A stretch of 64,000 nucleotides of DNA from Vulpes vulpes (GCF_048418805.1 NC_132784.1:99731764-99795763); one strand, 5' to 3'. Counted from the stretch's first letter, positions 22,884 through 35,450 are shown. A program made the numbers and translations. The notes: generated by a model from the letters alone, not told the origin.

Positions 22884-25027
22884 TGATAACTCTCTTTATA
22901 GTTAGGGTCCTTAAAACTCTTGGGAACTCAGATACCTGGAAGTGAAAGCAACAAGTAAATTGTCCTAATACCCTTTGAAACACTCACTCACAGGACTAAT
23001 ATGTAGAAGTTCCTGCTGAGGCCTCACACATTACTTCTGGTCTCTTCCCAAACATCCTTTTACTCTTTTTCAAATTGTTTTTATATTTTTCCATTATATC
23101 ATATTAGAGCCTCTCCCTTTTCCCTGCTTTCTGATAGTTTTCTTCAAGGAAAGTCCATTAAGTCATTTCATGTCAGTCATAAGGCAGCTCACTCAGGTTT
23201 CCGAGAAAGGTAAAGGGATTCCCAGATTTAAAACAATTTAACAGTAAAGCACATTAACAATGAGAACATTCGGGCTTTCATGGATTCATTCATTTTTACG
23301 TTCTGTACAAACGTCATGATATTGACTACAGAATAAAGCAGATATTTTTTGAGGAGCATAAAGGTCACTTTACCAATTACCAAATGAAAATAAAGTTTCA
23401 GAAATTAAAGTAAGGCATAAAACAACAAACTAAGCACAGAATTGTTACAACAGAAGAACATTGAAAATCTTGGTTCTTGGCTGTTGTCATGATCTTGCTT
23501 CAGTTCTTTCTCATCTAAGCCAAAATCCTTCTGATTTACTCTTACTCAAATGAAGTTCTAGAAACCAATATTTATTTATTGTTCTTTTTTTTTTCTTGCA
23601 GAAAATTCACTACTGATTCTATTTCATCAGTTCTTCTCCATTAAGTCAGTGTTTTGGAGGGTTCTGGACAACCTCCAATGAAATTGACAGTTCCCCTTAC
23701 TGAAAGCCTTCCCCTCCTTTGGGAAGCTATGCTGATGCTAGTTGGAATCTTTAGGAATAGGCTCTCATATAACACCCCTTCCTGAAAAGGAAACTTTTCT
23801 GCAATTGATATCAAATGGAATACTTTGGTAAATGTTGATGCAAAAACAGAAAAACAAACAAAAAACCACACACACACCAAATAAAATAACTGTTTACTTT
23901 TTTCAACTAAATTTTGTTTTAGAAACATTGTTTCTTGTTTAAATTTCAACATTTTTAATGTTCTTTAGTGATTCAATACACTAAACACTATGGATTTTTT
24001 TAAAGAGCAAAAGTCTGGTGTTCTAAAACTGTTATTTGAAATCAAACACAAAACAGTTTAAGGATTATTTTCATTTACACTTTAAAATGTCTTAACATGC
24101 TGATGCTTTTTTTTAATCATAGAGAAAAAATGCCTTTCTTTTGTGTTACACCATGTTTATAAATATTTCCTGTGAAGTTTTGAATAGCAGATCAGATAAT
24201 AAGAGCACTTGGAGATCATATTTCTGTAACTCAGTTTCAGAAGAAGTTTGTAACAATAATTTGCAGTAAATCAGTGAAAAGTGAAGTCAATTTGACCAAT
24301 AACAACTCTAAAAAGAAAGAAATCCTGAAATTTGATAAATATTAACTGGGCCATTTAATTTAACTAAAATACTACACATAATTCAATCTGTAAATGCATT
24401 TTTTCCCTTAAATATGCACTTCACACAAAGAAACACTGGATCCCAAACTTTGCTTCATTCACAACTTATGAAGATCACATAAAATATGAATGTCTGTATT
24501 CCATCTCTAGATATTTTAATTATTATGAGATGCAACTGGATATTGGGTTTTTATAAGATCCCGGGTGATGCTTATGTGTAGCAAAATTTGGGAAGAGAAT
24601 CACTACCTTATGGGAATATGTGTTCTTGTTGGCCCTGAATGATTGACGATTGATAAATTCTCACTGTCAAGTCAGGGAGATTAAATTCTAGAAATCGGCA
24701 TGCCGTTTTGTATATGCATTTAAATGTTTTAGCTCTGATTTCCCCAGCTGAACTTAAAAGTAGCTACATCTTCTCTTTGCTTACAGATCACTAGCTTATA
24801 ATGCCTAAACTATTTCCTATTTGCATTTAAAAATTATCTTCCACTGAAGATAATACTTGAAAAATTGTGGCATTCGATCTTCTTTCTTTTTATTAAAGAC
24901 AACTTTGTGGAGAGCAAAGTGTAGTTTTACTATAATTAGATGATGATCAAATTATTTTATAAGTACAGGGATCAAACCATATTAAACACAAAGGTGATTT
25001 TATGTCATAATTAATGACCATATAAAA
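22884..25027. other. Unannotated
   Basis: No exon or RNA gene was recognised. The patch at 24630-24860 is low in repeat signatures and rich in octamer/homeobox-like words (see findings). The minus-strand open stretch at 23641-23952 contains a CA-rich run and no domain. Confidence 0.4.
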
Positions 25028-25071
25028 GGGCTTAGAAGAAAAAAAGAAAAAAAAAGGGGGGGGCTTAGAAG
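25028..25071 (+). mobile_element. Possible A/G-tail insertion with 11-bp direct repeat
   Basis: GGGCTTAGAAG occurs at 25028-25038 and 25061-25071, flanking a purely A/G insert (mostly A, with a G run at its right). It resembles a tail-only retro-insertion, but slippage-mediated duplication is an alternative. Confidence 0.5.
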
Positions 25072-25269
25072 TACTTTTTTCTGTTTCTCCTGCTAAATCT
25101 CAGAGTTTACCTAAAACTCTGGACATTATATATAAAACAAACATATGACTCTAAAAAAACGTATGGGGGATAGCAGACAGGCTAGGGACCACAGAGAATG
25201 GAGAATAATGCAGACATGAGTTCTATAATCTTGTTTTTGTCATTGTTTTTCTTTTTCTTTTTTATGACC

Positions 25270-26160
25270 TTATATATCAAAAACTAGATGATGAACTCTC
25301 CAGAAATATAAAAACATTAATGTGAGCAGACAAAAACAATCCCAAGAAAGACTGCTCTGTGTAGGTAAAAGACCAGGCAAGGGGGGCACCTAGAAAGAGA
25401 AAATTTTTAGACACTAACTTCCCAACACCAGCCGAACACCCCAGAAAAATCTGAAGCCCTAATCTACCGTTGCCAACAAAGGCTAAATTGGGAATCTAGA
25501 TTTCTGACCTTGCCAGGCTATATAATGAGCTTCTTCCAACCCCCCCTATGCGGGCATCATAATAGACCAAGCGACAAGCACAGACTTTCATCCTGCTGGG
25601 TGGTAATGATTGCCCTCTTTCCTGTGGTATCAGAGGGGGCATAAGGGACTTTCACAACCAAGGGAGCAATAAGCCAAACCCCTCAGTGTCAGAGAAGAAT
25701 ATGTGCAGAACAGTAATGAGACACCTATCCCTCCTAGCAGGATTCTATTAGCAGAGAAACCATGAGAAAACTGATCTTCTACAGTAATGAGAAGCCCTTC
25801 TCTCCAGGAGGTTCATGGACAAGAGTGGAATTTGGACTTTTCCCCTGATTTGGCATTAACAAAGTGATGCCCTTCTTCCCTGCTTGAGCAGTGTCAGAAG
25901 CGATCTGCTAAAACACATTTAAATGAGACCCAGTGGACTCTAACATAATACCCCAAAGATTCACATTTCCATTGAAACTACTTATCATATGAAGTATCAG
26001 GAAAATCACAACTTGAATGAGAAGAGACCATTAATAGATAGCAACAGCAAGATGATACAGATTTATCTGACAAGGATTTTAAAGAAACCAACGCAAAAAT
26101 ATTTCACTGAGAAGTTGTGAGCATGCTTGGAACAAATGAAAAAATACAATATCTCAGTAT
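25270..26160 (+). mobile_element. Ancient L1M-type element, 5' part
   Basis: Sense-strand, A-rich text leads directly into recognisable L1M coding text on the far side of an insert at about 26165-26845. The region from about 25920 ('tggactctaacataataccc', later 'gacaaggattttaaagaaac') resembles L1M ORF1 approach sequence. There is no open frame. Boundaries are approximate. Confidence 0.5.
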
Positions 26161-26164
26161 GAAG

Positions 26165-26845
26165 TTAGGCCAGCTGCTAACATAGAGGTATCAGTTCTCA
26201 AAAGACTGCCCTCATTTTTGACACCAACTGCAAGGCTGGGAGTTTTCCCAAAACACCCTATGTTTTGATAATTCACTGGAAAGACTCACAGATATCACCA
26301 AAGGCTATTATACTCATAGTTATGCTTTATTACAAGAAGATGATACAGATTAGTCAGCCATAAGAAAACTGAATAGGGCAGAGTCCAAAGGTATTACTTG
26401 ACTTGGAATTTCTGTTTTCTTCTCGACAGGGGGCTATTATGCATTAGTTTCCTGGCATTGATTTGTGACAATATGTGTAGTTTGTTACTAGTGAGAGAAA
26501 CTCAGCTGAGCCTCTGTGTCCATAGTTCTTACTGGGGCTTTATCATAAAGGCATAATTGTTTCATTGCACATGTATTGGTCTCAGTCCCCAGGTCAACTG
26601 ATACTGTGTGACCCAAAGCTTCAACACTTCATCACATTGTCAGTCATTCTGGTATAGTCAGCTCTCATCCTAAATATTATCTGGTGTGGCCAGCACCCTC
26701 CCTAAATGACACTTAGACTGTGTGACATAACTCAAGACCCCAAGGCAAAGAAAGACATTGCCATCAGGCACAACAAAGATTTCCTCCCAGTAGCTGAGAG
26801 CAAAGAGCAAAGATAAATGTTTGTTATAAACTCTTTAAAAAAAAA
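26165..26845 (-). mobile_element. ERV LTR-like insert within the L1M
   Basis: Interrupts the L1M text. It contains a 'tcactggaaagactcacaga', 'tatcaccaaaggctattata', 'ctcatagttatgctttatta' series typical of an antisense LTR with its polyadenylation signal on the minus strand. AAGTTA occurs at both edges (26162-26167, 26844-26849), a possible 6-bp TSD. The family is not named. Confidence 0.45.
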
Positions 26846-26873
26846 GTTATAGAGAAGACCATATGGAAATTTT

Positions 26874-27074
26874 ATTTTTTTATTTTAAAAAAATTTAAAG
26901 ATTTTATTTATTTATTTGATGAGAGAGAGAGCATAAGCAAGGAAGAGGCAGACAGAGGACGAGGGAGAAGCAGACTCTCAGCTGAGCAGGGAGCCCGATG
27001 TGGAGCTCGATCCCAGGACCCCAGGATCTAAGCCTAAGGCAGATGCTTCACCTACTGAGCCATCCAGGGGCTCC
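26874..27074 (-). mobile_element. SINEC element with 13-bp TSD
   Basis: Antisense A-rich tail (TTTAAAGATTTTATTTATTT), (GA)n, 'cagactctcagctgagcagg', and the head complement ending 'ccatccaggggctcc'. ATATGGAAATTTT (26861-26873) and ATAAGGAAATTTT (27075-27087) are the TSD, with one mismatch. It lies inside the L1M. Confidence 0.93.
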
Positions 27075-27569
27075 ATAAGGAAATTTTGGATGTGAAAAAT
27101 ATGATAACTAAAACAAAACACTCAGTGGACGGGTTCAATAACAGAATCAATGAACTGGAAGCTAGAACAATGTAAATTACCAAATCTGGACAACAGAGAC
27201 AAATAAACCTAAAAATAAAACAACACAAACAAATGCATGAACAAACAAAACCCCTAGAGCTCTGGGAAACTGTGGAACTCTAACAAAAGATCTAACTTTC
27301 TTGTCATCAGAATCTTGCAAGAAGGGGACTAAGGAGAGGGCAAAAGTTATTCAAAGACATATAGCTGAAAATTAAATTTGGCAAAACCACATAAAACCTA
27401 CAAGTTTAAGAAGATGAAAGAACCTCACACAGAAGAGACACAAAGAAATCTATAGTAAGACACATCATTGTCAAGTTTCTGAAAAATGCAGATAAATAAA
27501 AAGTATGAAAATAATGCAAAATAACACTTTACCTATAAGGATACATGACTTCTATTAATAAGTATGGAG

Positions 27570-27785
27570 GGATCCCTGGGTGGCGCAGCGGTTTGGCGCC
27601 TGCCTTTGGCCCAGGGCGCGATCCTGGAGACCCGGGATCGAATCCCACGTCGGGCTCCCGGCGCATGGAGCCTGCTTCTCCCTCCGCCTGTGTCTCTGCC
27701 TCTCTCTCTCTGTGACTATCATAAATAAATAATAAAAAAAAAAAAAATTAAAAAAAAATAAATAAATAAAACTTTAAAAAAAAAA
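27570..27785 (+). mobile_element. Young SINEC_Cf with perfect 13-bp TSD
   Basis: Near-consensus dog SINE: 'gatccctgggtggcgcagcg' head with A box, B box within 'cgggatcgaatcccacgtcg', 'catggagcctgcttctccct', (CT)n, then ATAAATAAATAA and a long composite A-rich tail. AATAAGTATGGAG is repeated exactly at 27557-27569 and 27786-27798. Preserved CpGs and an intact TSD point to a recent insertion. An internal RNA polymerase III promoter is expected from the family. Confidence 0.97.
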
Positions 27786-28375
27786 AATAAGTATGGAGAC
27801 CACAGGAAATTACACAATATTTTTTAGTGTTGATAGAAAAGAAATATTAAGCAGGAATCAAGATCCATGAATACTATCTTTCAGGAATTAAGGAAATGTT
27901 AAGACATTCTCAGATGAAGAAAAATGTAGATACATTTTCACCAACAGACCTACCCTAAAGTGATGGCTAAAGAAGTTTTCTAAACAGATAGGGCATAATA
28001 AAGAAACAGAATATCAAGAAAGAAGAAAGAGCAACAAGTAAACATACAGATAAATACAGATTCAGTAGACTTTCCTCTCAAGTTTTCTAAACTATGTTTT
28101 ATAGCCAAAGAGGAGGGGGAGGAGCTATACTACCGTCTGATGTGGTTCTCCATATATGCGGAAAAATATTTAAGGCAATTTTATGACAGAAAGAGAAGAA
28201 TAAAAGGACTTGAGGAGATAGGATAGTGTTTCTGTACTTTATTCAAACTGGCAAGACCTCTGCACTAGTATACTATGATAAGTTATGTGTGGTTGATGTG
28301 TGCCTATCACCACCATTTAAAACAGACCTATACAGAGGGATGAATTCAAACACTATATATAAAATTCTAAGAAGT

Positions 28376-28552
28376 TGGATGCCTGGGTGGCTCAGTGGTT
28401 GGGCATCTGCCTTTGGCTTGCGGCATGATCCAGAGTTTCCAGGATCAAGTCCTGCATCGAGCTCCCTGAGTGGAACCTGCTTCTCCCTCTGCCTGTGTCT
28501 CTGCCTCTCTCTGTGTGTCTCTCATGAATAAATAAATAAAATCTTAAAAAAA
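28376..28552 (+). mobile_element. SINEC element with perfect 15-bp TSD
   Basis: Head 'tggatgcctgggtggctcag', 'gcctgtgtctctgcctctct', tail TGAATAAATAAATAAAATCT plus A-run. AAAATTCTAAGAAGT is identical at 28361-28375 and 28553-28567. It is inserted in the L1M. Confidence 0.96.
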
Positions 28553-28715
28553 AAAATTCTAAGAAGTGTTCATGCAATGCACAGAAAGGTAGCAGAAGAA
28601 AGAAAAGTAAGAACAGGGAACAAAAAAGGAAAAAATACAATGGACGGGTGTAGCCTTCACATATCAATAGTTTCATGAAATGTAAAGGATTGACTGCTTG
28701 TATTAGGCAAAAAAA

Positions 28716-29235
28716 CATAAACAACCATAATGTCTCCCATTAGGTAAATGGTTAAACAAACTGTAGTGTACTTTTACCATGCAATTCTACTCAGCAATAA
28801 CAAGGAATGAGCAATTGTATTGGTAAATACAATAAATTGGATAAATCTCAAGGGCGTTATACTGAATGAATAAAAGACAAACACTCTCAGTAGATCGTAT
28901 ATAATCTAACTCCATTTGTATAACAGTTTTAAAATAGAAAAATTATGGAGGTTCAAAATTGGTTACTGTTTGCCAGGAGTTAGGGATGGTCAGAGGAAGA
29001 GGAATTGGTTGACTACAAAGAAGTAGAAGCAGGAATATCTTTGCAGTAAGCAGGAATATCTTTGCAGTAAGAGAATAAAGTTCTGTATCTTGATTTTTGT
29101 GGGAATTAATCATCTACTCTTAAGATAAAATAGCATAGAACTACACATGTACAATGTACCACTGTTGATTTCTCAGTTTTTATATTGCCCTGTATTAGTA
29201 TAAAATATATCCATTAAGAGAAATGGAGTCAAATC
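28716..29235 (+). mobile_element. L1M-type element, ORF2 end and 3' UTR
   Basis: The text jumps from early ORF2 to the ORF2 C-terminal/3' region: 'ggtaaatggttaaacaaact', 'actcagcaataacaaggaat', 'aatctcaagggcgttatact', 'gtttgccaggagttagggat', 'ttctgtatcttgatttttgt'. About 2-3 kb of ORF2 expected between the two parts is absent. A 21-bp perfect tandem repeat lies at 29028-29069. Confidence 0.7.
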
Positions 29236-32034
29236 TACCCCTGATTCTGTCTCCATTTATTGTAGCTCCTGCAAATTTTCATTTTGAGATAAAAAGTTAA
29301 ATAAAAGGTGCTTCGCACCAAATAACGGTGTGTTAAATAAGGTTTACCTTCTCTTTTAAAAACACAGCTAATACCTTAACTTCTAAAGTCTTTGGAAAAT
29401 CAGTCAGAATTAGACTCTCTTTGGTAATTTCAAGCTAATTATAAGTGATTTATTAAGTACTTCCTTGCACTAACTCATTTAAACCTCACAAATCCTCATA
29501 GGGTGCTATTATTATTACTTGTGAGAATACATAACTTCCCTGGATTTCTTACCTGGTTCTACAAAAATTCTTAGTCTCTTAAAAACATGTTCACCTACTA
29601 TAAAAATTAAGATCTGTTTCCCTGTTTCAGAAGCTAATTGCTCTGATCTGGACAGTTAATAAACTTTTATCATCCCAAGAAGGTTGAGTAGTTATAACCC
29701 ACACTGGGTTTCTTGCATCCCAAAGTTCCAGAAGAGACTATCTCCCTACATCTGAACATTTCAGATTTGCAGACAATACTGTAAAATTTAAACACATGGA
29801 GCTGTCTGGTGCATGGGGAGATTTTACTTACACACCAGTGTTGAAGTTCAGATTCAGCCATGTTCGCTTCCAAGATGTTTTCAGGTGGGGAAGTGGACAG
29901 CTGCCTCCTTCTCTATGTGAACAGAAAAGATAAATTTTCCTTACCTTGGCCAGGCTACTTGTGAAGAAAAAAAATTTCATTATCACTTCATCATGCCACT
30001 ACAGAGGTAAGGACTAGGATGAAGGGGGCAGACACATCATTATTTACTGTGGGGTATTTCGTAAGAAATCTGTCTCTGACCCAGAACATCTCATGTGCTC
30101 ACTCAGTATAAAATGAATAGCAATGAATATTGCAAACCCAACATTCCTCCACTTTACAGAATACAAAACTGTGTCACAGATATGTTACATGTCCCTTGTC
30201 CCTTGTAACATATGTCCCTTGTAAGATATGTCCCTTGGGGATATAACCTTCCCCAAGGTCATCTGGTCTCTAGAGGACAGTGAGGGAGCAAAAGCCTAAA
30301 TAGACTCTTCCAGAGTGTGTTCACTGAGCTGCTTTTCTGTAGTGGAGAAAGCAACAATGCTATTTAACGTGATTACAAACTAATATTAGGTAGGATGCCC
30401 TGCGTCTTTCTCACAGTAGACTTAATTTTGCTAGAATGATGATTCACTTTGTATGCAAAGCAAATGTTATCTTGTTTTCATTGAGCAATTCCTTGGGGAA
30501 TCTTTAATTAGATTGATGAAAATTCTGGATTCTTTTTAATAATTTAAAATAGGGCAATAGAGTATTAGTAATTCCCACTTTTTGTCAAGAACGGGGACTG
30601 GGTTAGGAGTGTAGACAAAAAGAATGTCAAGACCTGGGTTGTCATAGCTATTCAGAGACCTGGGAATATCACATTTAAGATTACAAACAGTCTCTGGGAG
30701 TTTTCAATATAATTATGTTTTCTTTATTATTTTGCAAGGGTGTTAATTGCCTACTAGTAATTAACTTCCCATGTGACTGTCAAGAAATGTAATCAATAGT
30801 AAGAGCAGAGGGACCAAGCTGTCATGGCTTCTGTGACCAATATCCTCTTCTCAACCCTGGCAAGGTGTTTCTGTTTTAATAAAATGCACAGGTGCAAATG
30901 TACAAGGTTACTCCAGAAAGCCACCAGCTAAATCCGTTCATCTCGTTCATCTCGTGGTTCTGAAATTAAAATGTAGCCAATCAGAACTTTGAAATATAAT
31001 TGCCTCATTTTCAAACTTAAATACATTATGAGCCTCCTGCCAGTGCTGCACCTGGCAAATCTACTTATTAAAGTCATGAAGGGAAGAGTTTGCTGAGACA
31101 TTTTAAATATTATGCTGACATTGTAATAAAAGAAAGAAGAAAGGTAGGCATGATCTAATTTTACTGATGTCTGCTCGGTTTGGCAGATACTGTTATTCCT
31201 GCAAAGTTGATAACCAAATTTCAATCATGGAACTATTTCAAACAATATTGTATGAAGTAAAACATACTAAATTTAAATATATTATCTTTCTTATAATTCT
31301 TCAAGTTTCTTTGACTTTATTTTTTATTACTCAGGCATTGTTTTATCATTTAATTCACCCAATTTGTTTAATATTCCTTTTCTTTGAAGCAAATCTTTTT
31401 TCCTTCATCTCTGTAGTGGTTTTCTGTGCTTGTATAGACACTATGTGAGTAACAGGTAAGGGCTGTAAGGAAGATGAAACTCAATCTCTGTCACCGTGCT
31501 GGCAAAACACTCTGAGGTGTTCTGAGATGTGATTAATCTTCATCAGCGAGCAAGAAAGAGACAGAATCAGTGTTCAGATTTTTGCCATCAATATTTTAAC
31601 CTAATCCCTTAGATATCTTTTCCTCCCTTTCTTAAATGCCATAAATCATAATAAAATATGAGATTTTTAATAATAAAGTATTAGTTTTAATTGATAAAAG
31701 GAATTCTTAAAAGTTTGGTATTGCAACTAGTTTTTATGAAATGCAATTACTCTGAATAAATATCTGTATAATTCATATGGTTATAACACTAACAGTAGTG
31801 ACAGCATACACAATAATTTTCAGAAAGAAAAATGTACACAAATTGAATTTAGGAAAATTCACAAATCTAAATATGATAAAAATGGGGAAACGTAATGTCT
31901 GCCAGATTATTATGTCCAAGAAGCAGTACGTGATATCCCACTGTTCTACATGACTTAGAAATTACAGGTTCATAGTACTACATACAAAACCTTCGGGGAA
32001 TATGTGTTACAGAATTTATGATATTTCAGCCTTT
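29236..32034. other. Unannotated; small MIR-like piece and short tandem repeat
   Basis: About 29445-29520 resembles a reverse-complement MIR core ('actaactcatttaaacctca'). At 30190-30236 a TGTCCCTTGTAA(C/G)ATA unit repeats imperfectly. The patch 30400-30560 has no repeat signature and looks compositionally unlike its neighbours (see findings). No exon is supported. Confidence 0.4.
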
Positions 32035-32045
32035 AGAATAACAAC

Positions 32046-32234
32046 GCAAATTTTTATTAAGATTTTATTTATTTGAAAGAGAGAAAGGGCATGAGCTGGG
32101 AGAGTGATTGAAGAAGAGGGAAAAGCAGACTCCAGGATGGGCAGAGAAGATAATTCTGGGCTCCATCCCAGGACCTGGGGATAAAGACCTGAGCCTAAGA
32201 CAGACACTTAACGAGTGAACCATCCCGGTGCCTG
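32046..32234 (-). mobile_element. SINEC element (older)
   Basis: Antisense tail 'ttaagattttatttatttga', a diverged body and an end at 'catcccggtgcctg'. AGAATAACAA upstream (32035-32044) and AGAATAATAA downstream (about 32235-32244) are a likely TSD with one change. Confidence 0.85.
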
Positions 32235-32518
32235 AGAATAATAATATGATTTTTAAAAATTGCTTATTATATAACATTTGCTTGGGACTGTAGAATAGAT
32301 TCATGTTGTTTCAGGAAAGATTTGTTTCTAAAAGAACTTAGGTAAGATCAGGCTTGGTTGTCAAATTAATTACAAATTCTTGTTTGACGTTTAGAGCTTC
32401 TTGGGTTTCAGTATGATAAACGTGGGTTTCTGGGATTTATTACCAAAATATTATTTTTCTATTATTTGGTAATTTTATTTTTATTAGAATTATGTATTAA
32501 CATTATGTATACATATAT

Positions 32519-32687
32519 TTTAATATTTTATTTATTTATTTGAGAGAGAGAGCACAAGCAGGGGAGAGGGCAGACCAGCAGAGGGAAAAAGAGAAACAGA
32601 CCTGATACGGGGCTTGATCCCAGGACCCTGGGATCATGACCTGAGCCAAAGGCAGAAGCTTAACCACCTGAGCCACCCAGGCACCCC
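32519..32687 (-). mobile_element. SINEC element
   Basis: Antisense tail 'tattttatttatttatttga', (GA)n, 'gatcccaggaccctgggatc', and the head complement 'gagccacccaggcacccc'. No clear TSD was seen. Confidence 0.92.
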
Positions 32688-35445
32688 ATGAATTTTTTTC
32701 CCCTAACAAATAGCTTGACATTGAGTCCCAAAATAATTACAAAGACACATATATTATTAAGTTATGTGTGGGTTTGTTGTCAATGGGTAAACTTGTCTGC
32801 CCTAACTACCACAGAAGTTGTGTATTAGGAGAGGTCAACTTCCATGACAAATCACAAACAAATGAAGATGATATTGGTCTAGTGGTCAATGAGTGGATAG
32901 TAAGGAAAGATGTCACCCATGTTATCTTTTAGTAATGCTGTCATCTACAACTATTTACAGGGGAGGCCTCCTGTCTCGTGCAATTATAGCTCTAGGGAAA
33001 GGAGTTAAAAAACAAAGACTTCATGTTATGTGTTGATTGCAAATGGCTGTGTTTGGCCATATGTTAAAGAAACAAATGAACTCTCTTCAGGACAGGAAGA
33101 AATAAGCTCTTTTTTGGAACATGAAAGGGACAAAGTCCAGAAATTTTAAGTCTTTCAAACTTAAAAGAGCTAACTGCTTCCAGTGTCCAAGAATTACAAA
33201 GTGAAGAAAGAGAAAGCCTAAGGGACACATGTTCAGTAAAGATCAGAATAAGGATGTGGTCTTCTGTTAAAATCTTAATACCTTCAAGGTAGTCCCCTTT
33301 AAATCTAAGGCAGGCAGAAAGGCAAAAATGTAAAGAGATGAAGCAGATCTAAGAACGATCTCTGGAAAAGAACTGTGAGTTCAGTTACTGCTAAAGAAGA
33401 ATCATAGAAGGAAGAACTTCCCAGAAAGTAAAACCAGGGCCTAATCAAGGAACACTTTCAACCTCCAGGATAAAGAGTCCATAGAGCATGTTGGAAGGTT
33501 TCAAGATGGCTATGAACAGGGACTCCTTTGTGTCTTCTATTCACACCTCTTACAAATGGTAGCGTTTATTGTGTTTATTTTGCCCCGCCTATAGTAGCTT
33601 ATACCATTTATAGTAGGTATGAGAAGCAAATAAATAACACATCTTTTTTAGCTTAACTTGTAGACCATTGGGATCCATATCTGAAATTCACAAATTAGTC
33701 CACATCTCTCAAATAACTTGACCTATGCACTTGAAACAGTGATGAGATATTTGGGTCATCTTCCCTGGGGAGAGAAGAGTACATTCTATATGTAGGAGGA
33801 AGAGAGGAAAGGATATTTGATGAACAGCAGGGTAGACTACCAAGATAGTAATGCTTAGCTGATACTCGATTTTCTCCCTTATTTGTCCTCGTCCTCTTAC
33901 AGTTACATGGTACAAGTGACAAGCCTTAACAAACAAAGTATCAGTGCAAGTAAAGTGTGTAATTTATTGACTAAGGCTGTAAAAACAAAACACAAGCTAC
34001 TTTCTTTTCTCCTACTGTGAAGACCAAGAAGGCCTTATGTTCCAGGGTATGCATTTAGAAGGTAGAGCCTCCATGGATGAGACCAGGATCCAGTAGAACC
34101 CACTCCTGATCCACTGGGCCTGTAATATGAACAAAAAAGAAGCATTGTTGTCATTTTAAGTATGTAGGTTTTGGGGGATAAATTTTTATAGAAGTAAAAT
34201 GTAGCCTTTCCTGACAAAAGACATGTAAGAGAAGATAGATAGCTGATACTGAATAAATACATATATTTCTGTTAATTTTTTTAGTGTCCTATTAAAAGTA
34301 AAAATTATACTTTTTGTTTACTTAATATGCAATAGAAAAAAGGAAAGTGTAATTTATCTGCAAAATATAACGGTTGTTTCCAAACCTTTCTTGAATAATC
34401 ACATTGACTGCATTTATTTGTACAAAGAAGAAACATTTCTGGCCAAGGTCTAATGTTTCCAAGGGTTCCAATACAAAAAACATCCTGTGAAATTAAGTAA
34501 GACATTGTGAGCAACTAAAATCCATTTGAACATAAAAATAAATGTATTTTCATTTTAGTTCTTTGTGTTTTGACCCAGTATATGAAAGATGGCAAGATAT
34601 TTTTAAGTAATATATCTTTGGTCAATTACTACCATAATGTTTGCACAATAGTGAGGCATCACTTTATTGAGCATTTATTTGGGAGCTTGAAATATCAGTT
34701 CTATTGTAGATCAATCCCTCTGATAACAATTTTACTAGCTTTGCAATTTGCTATTTCAATTTAATATTGCCAGTGGTGTTAGACCTGCTATTACTTTTAT
34801 TGCTTAGATTACTACTGAAAATATTGTTGTGAGGAAGAAGTAATATTGCCATGATTTTATTATTAGACCACTTTTCTTATACACAATGCCAGGATTCTAC
34901 AAAAGCATCAGGCTCTCAAACCATATGGTATCATTTATATCTTTTATGACTGGCTCTCAGGGTTCTTCTCCACAAAGAATAGTAATGGTGATTTTCAGAG
35001 CTATGATCATAGAAATTCACCACCACATCATATCAAATAAATATTATACTCCAGTTTTGAAACTTGGCAGTACATTTTTGGGGAAAAAAATCAAATAATG
35101 ACTGTGTCAGTTTTGTTTTTCTGCCCCAGGTAATTCCAAGATAATCTACAATTAAAAAAAAAGGGCAAGATTATCAAAAGTATGAAGCAGCTGTTAAATT
35201 TAAACTGACAGATGATTTTTACTTTTTATTATTATGCTTATATTATTTGAAAAATGAAACATTATGTGTTCCATTCTTGGAAAATTAATATCATAAATCC
35301 CCTTTACCTCAAATTAGTAGTATAACTATCTTCTGTTGATAAATGCATAACATATGATATTGCTTCATACTATGAAATTGGTCCCATTTGTTATCATTAT
35401 TATATTAATGTTATTACATATAAAACATATTATTAATGTATTACA
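32688..35445. other. Unannotated
   Basis: About 2.75 kb with no recognised repeat family, RNA gene or exon. Overlapping minus-strand open stretches at 33695-33936 in two frames cancel each other as coding evidence. Confidence 0.45.
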
Positions 35446-35450
35446 TATAA

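Larger units (their letters stand above)
27088..28715 (+). mobile_element. L1M-type element, ORF1 to early ORF2 region (interrupted)
   Basis: The clearest old L1 in the window. Sense landmarks in order are 'cactcagtggacgggttcaa', 'ccaaatctggacaacagaga', 'agacacatcattgtcaagtt', then after one SINE 'gttaagacattctcagatga', 'agacctaccctaaagtgatg', 'gtctgatgtggttctccata', 'gataagttatgtgtggttga', and after a second SINE 'atcaatagtttcatgaaatg'. Indels and stops are frequent. The SINEs at 27570 and 28376 are later insertions into it. Confidence 0.75.

Noticed and set aside
27570..27650. tRNA-like A box and B box
   Set aside because: This is the tRNA-derived head of SINEC_Cf, without a tRNA cloverleaf or anticodon arm; not a tRNA gene. 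The same applies to all other SINE heads here.
28226..28724. Two overlapping frames of about 100 codons on opposite strands
   Set aside because: Both run through a SINEC and L1M remnant; SINE CT/GA repeats give the Leu/Ser/Arg-rich runs.
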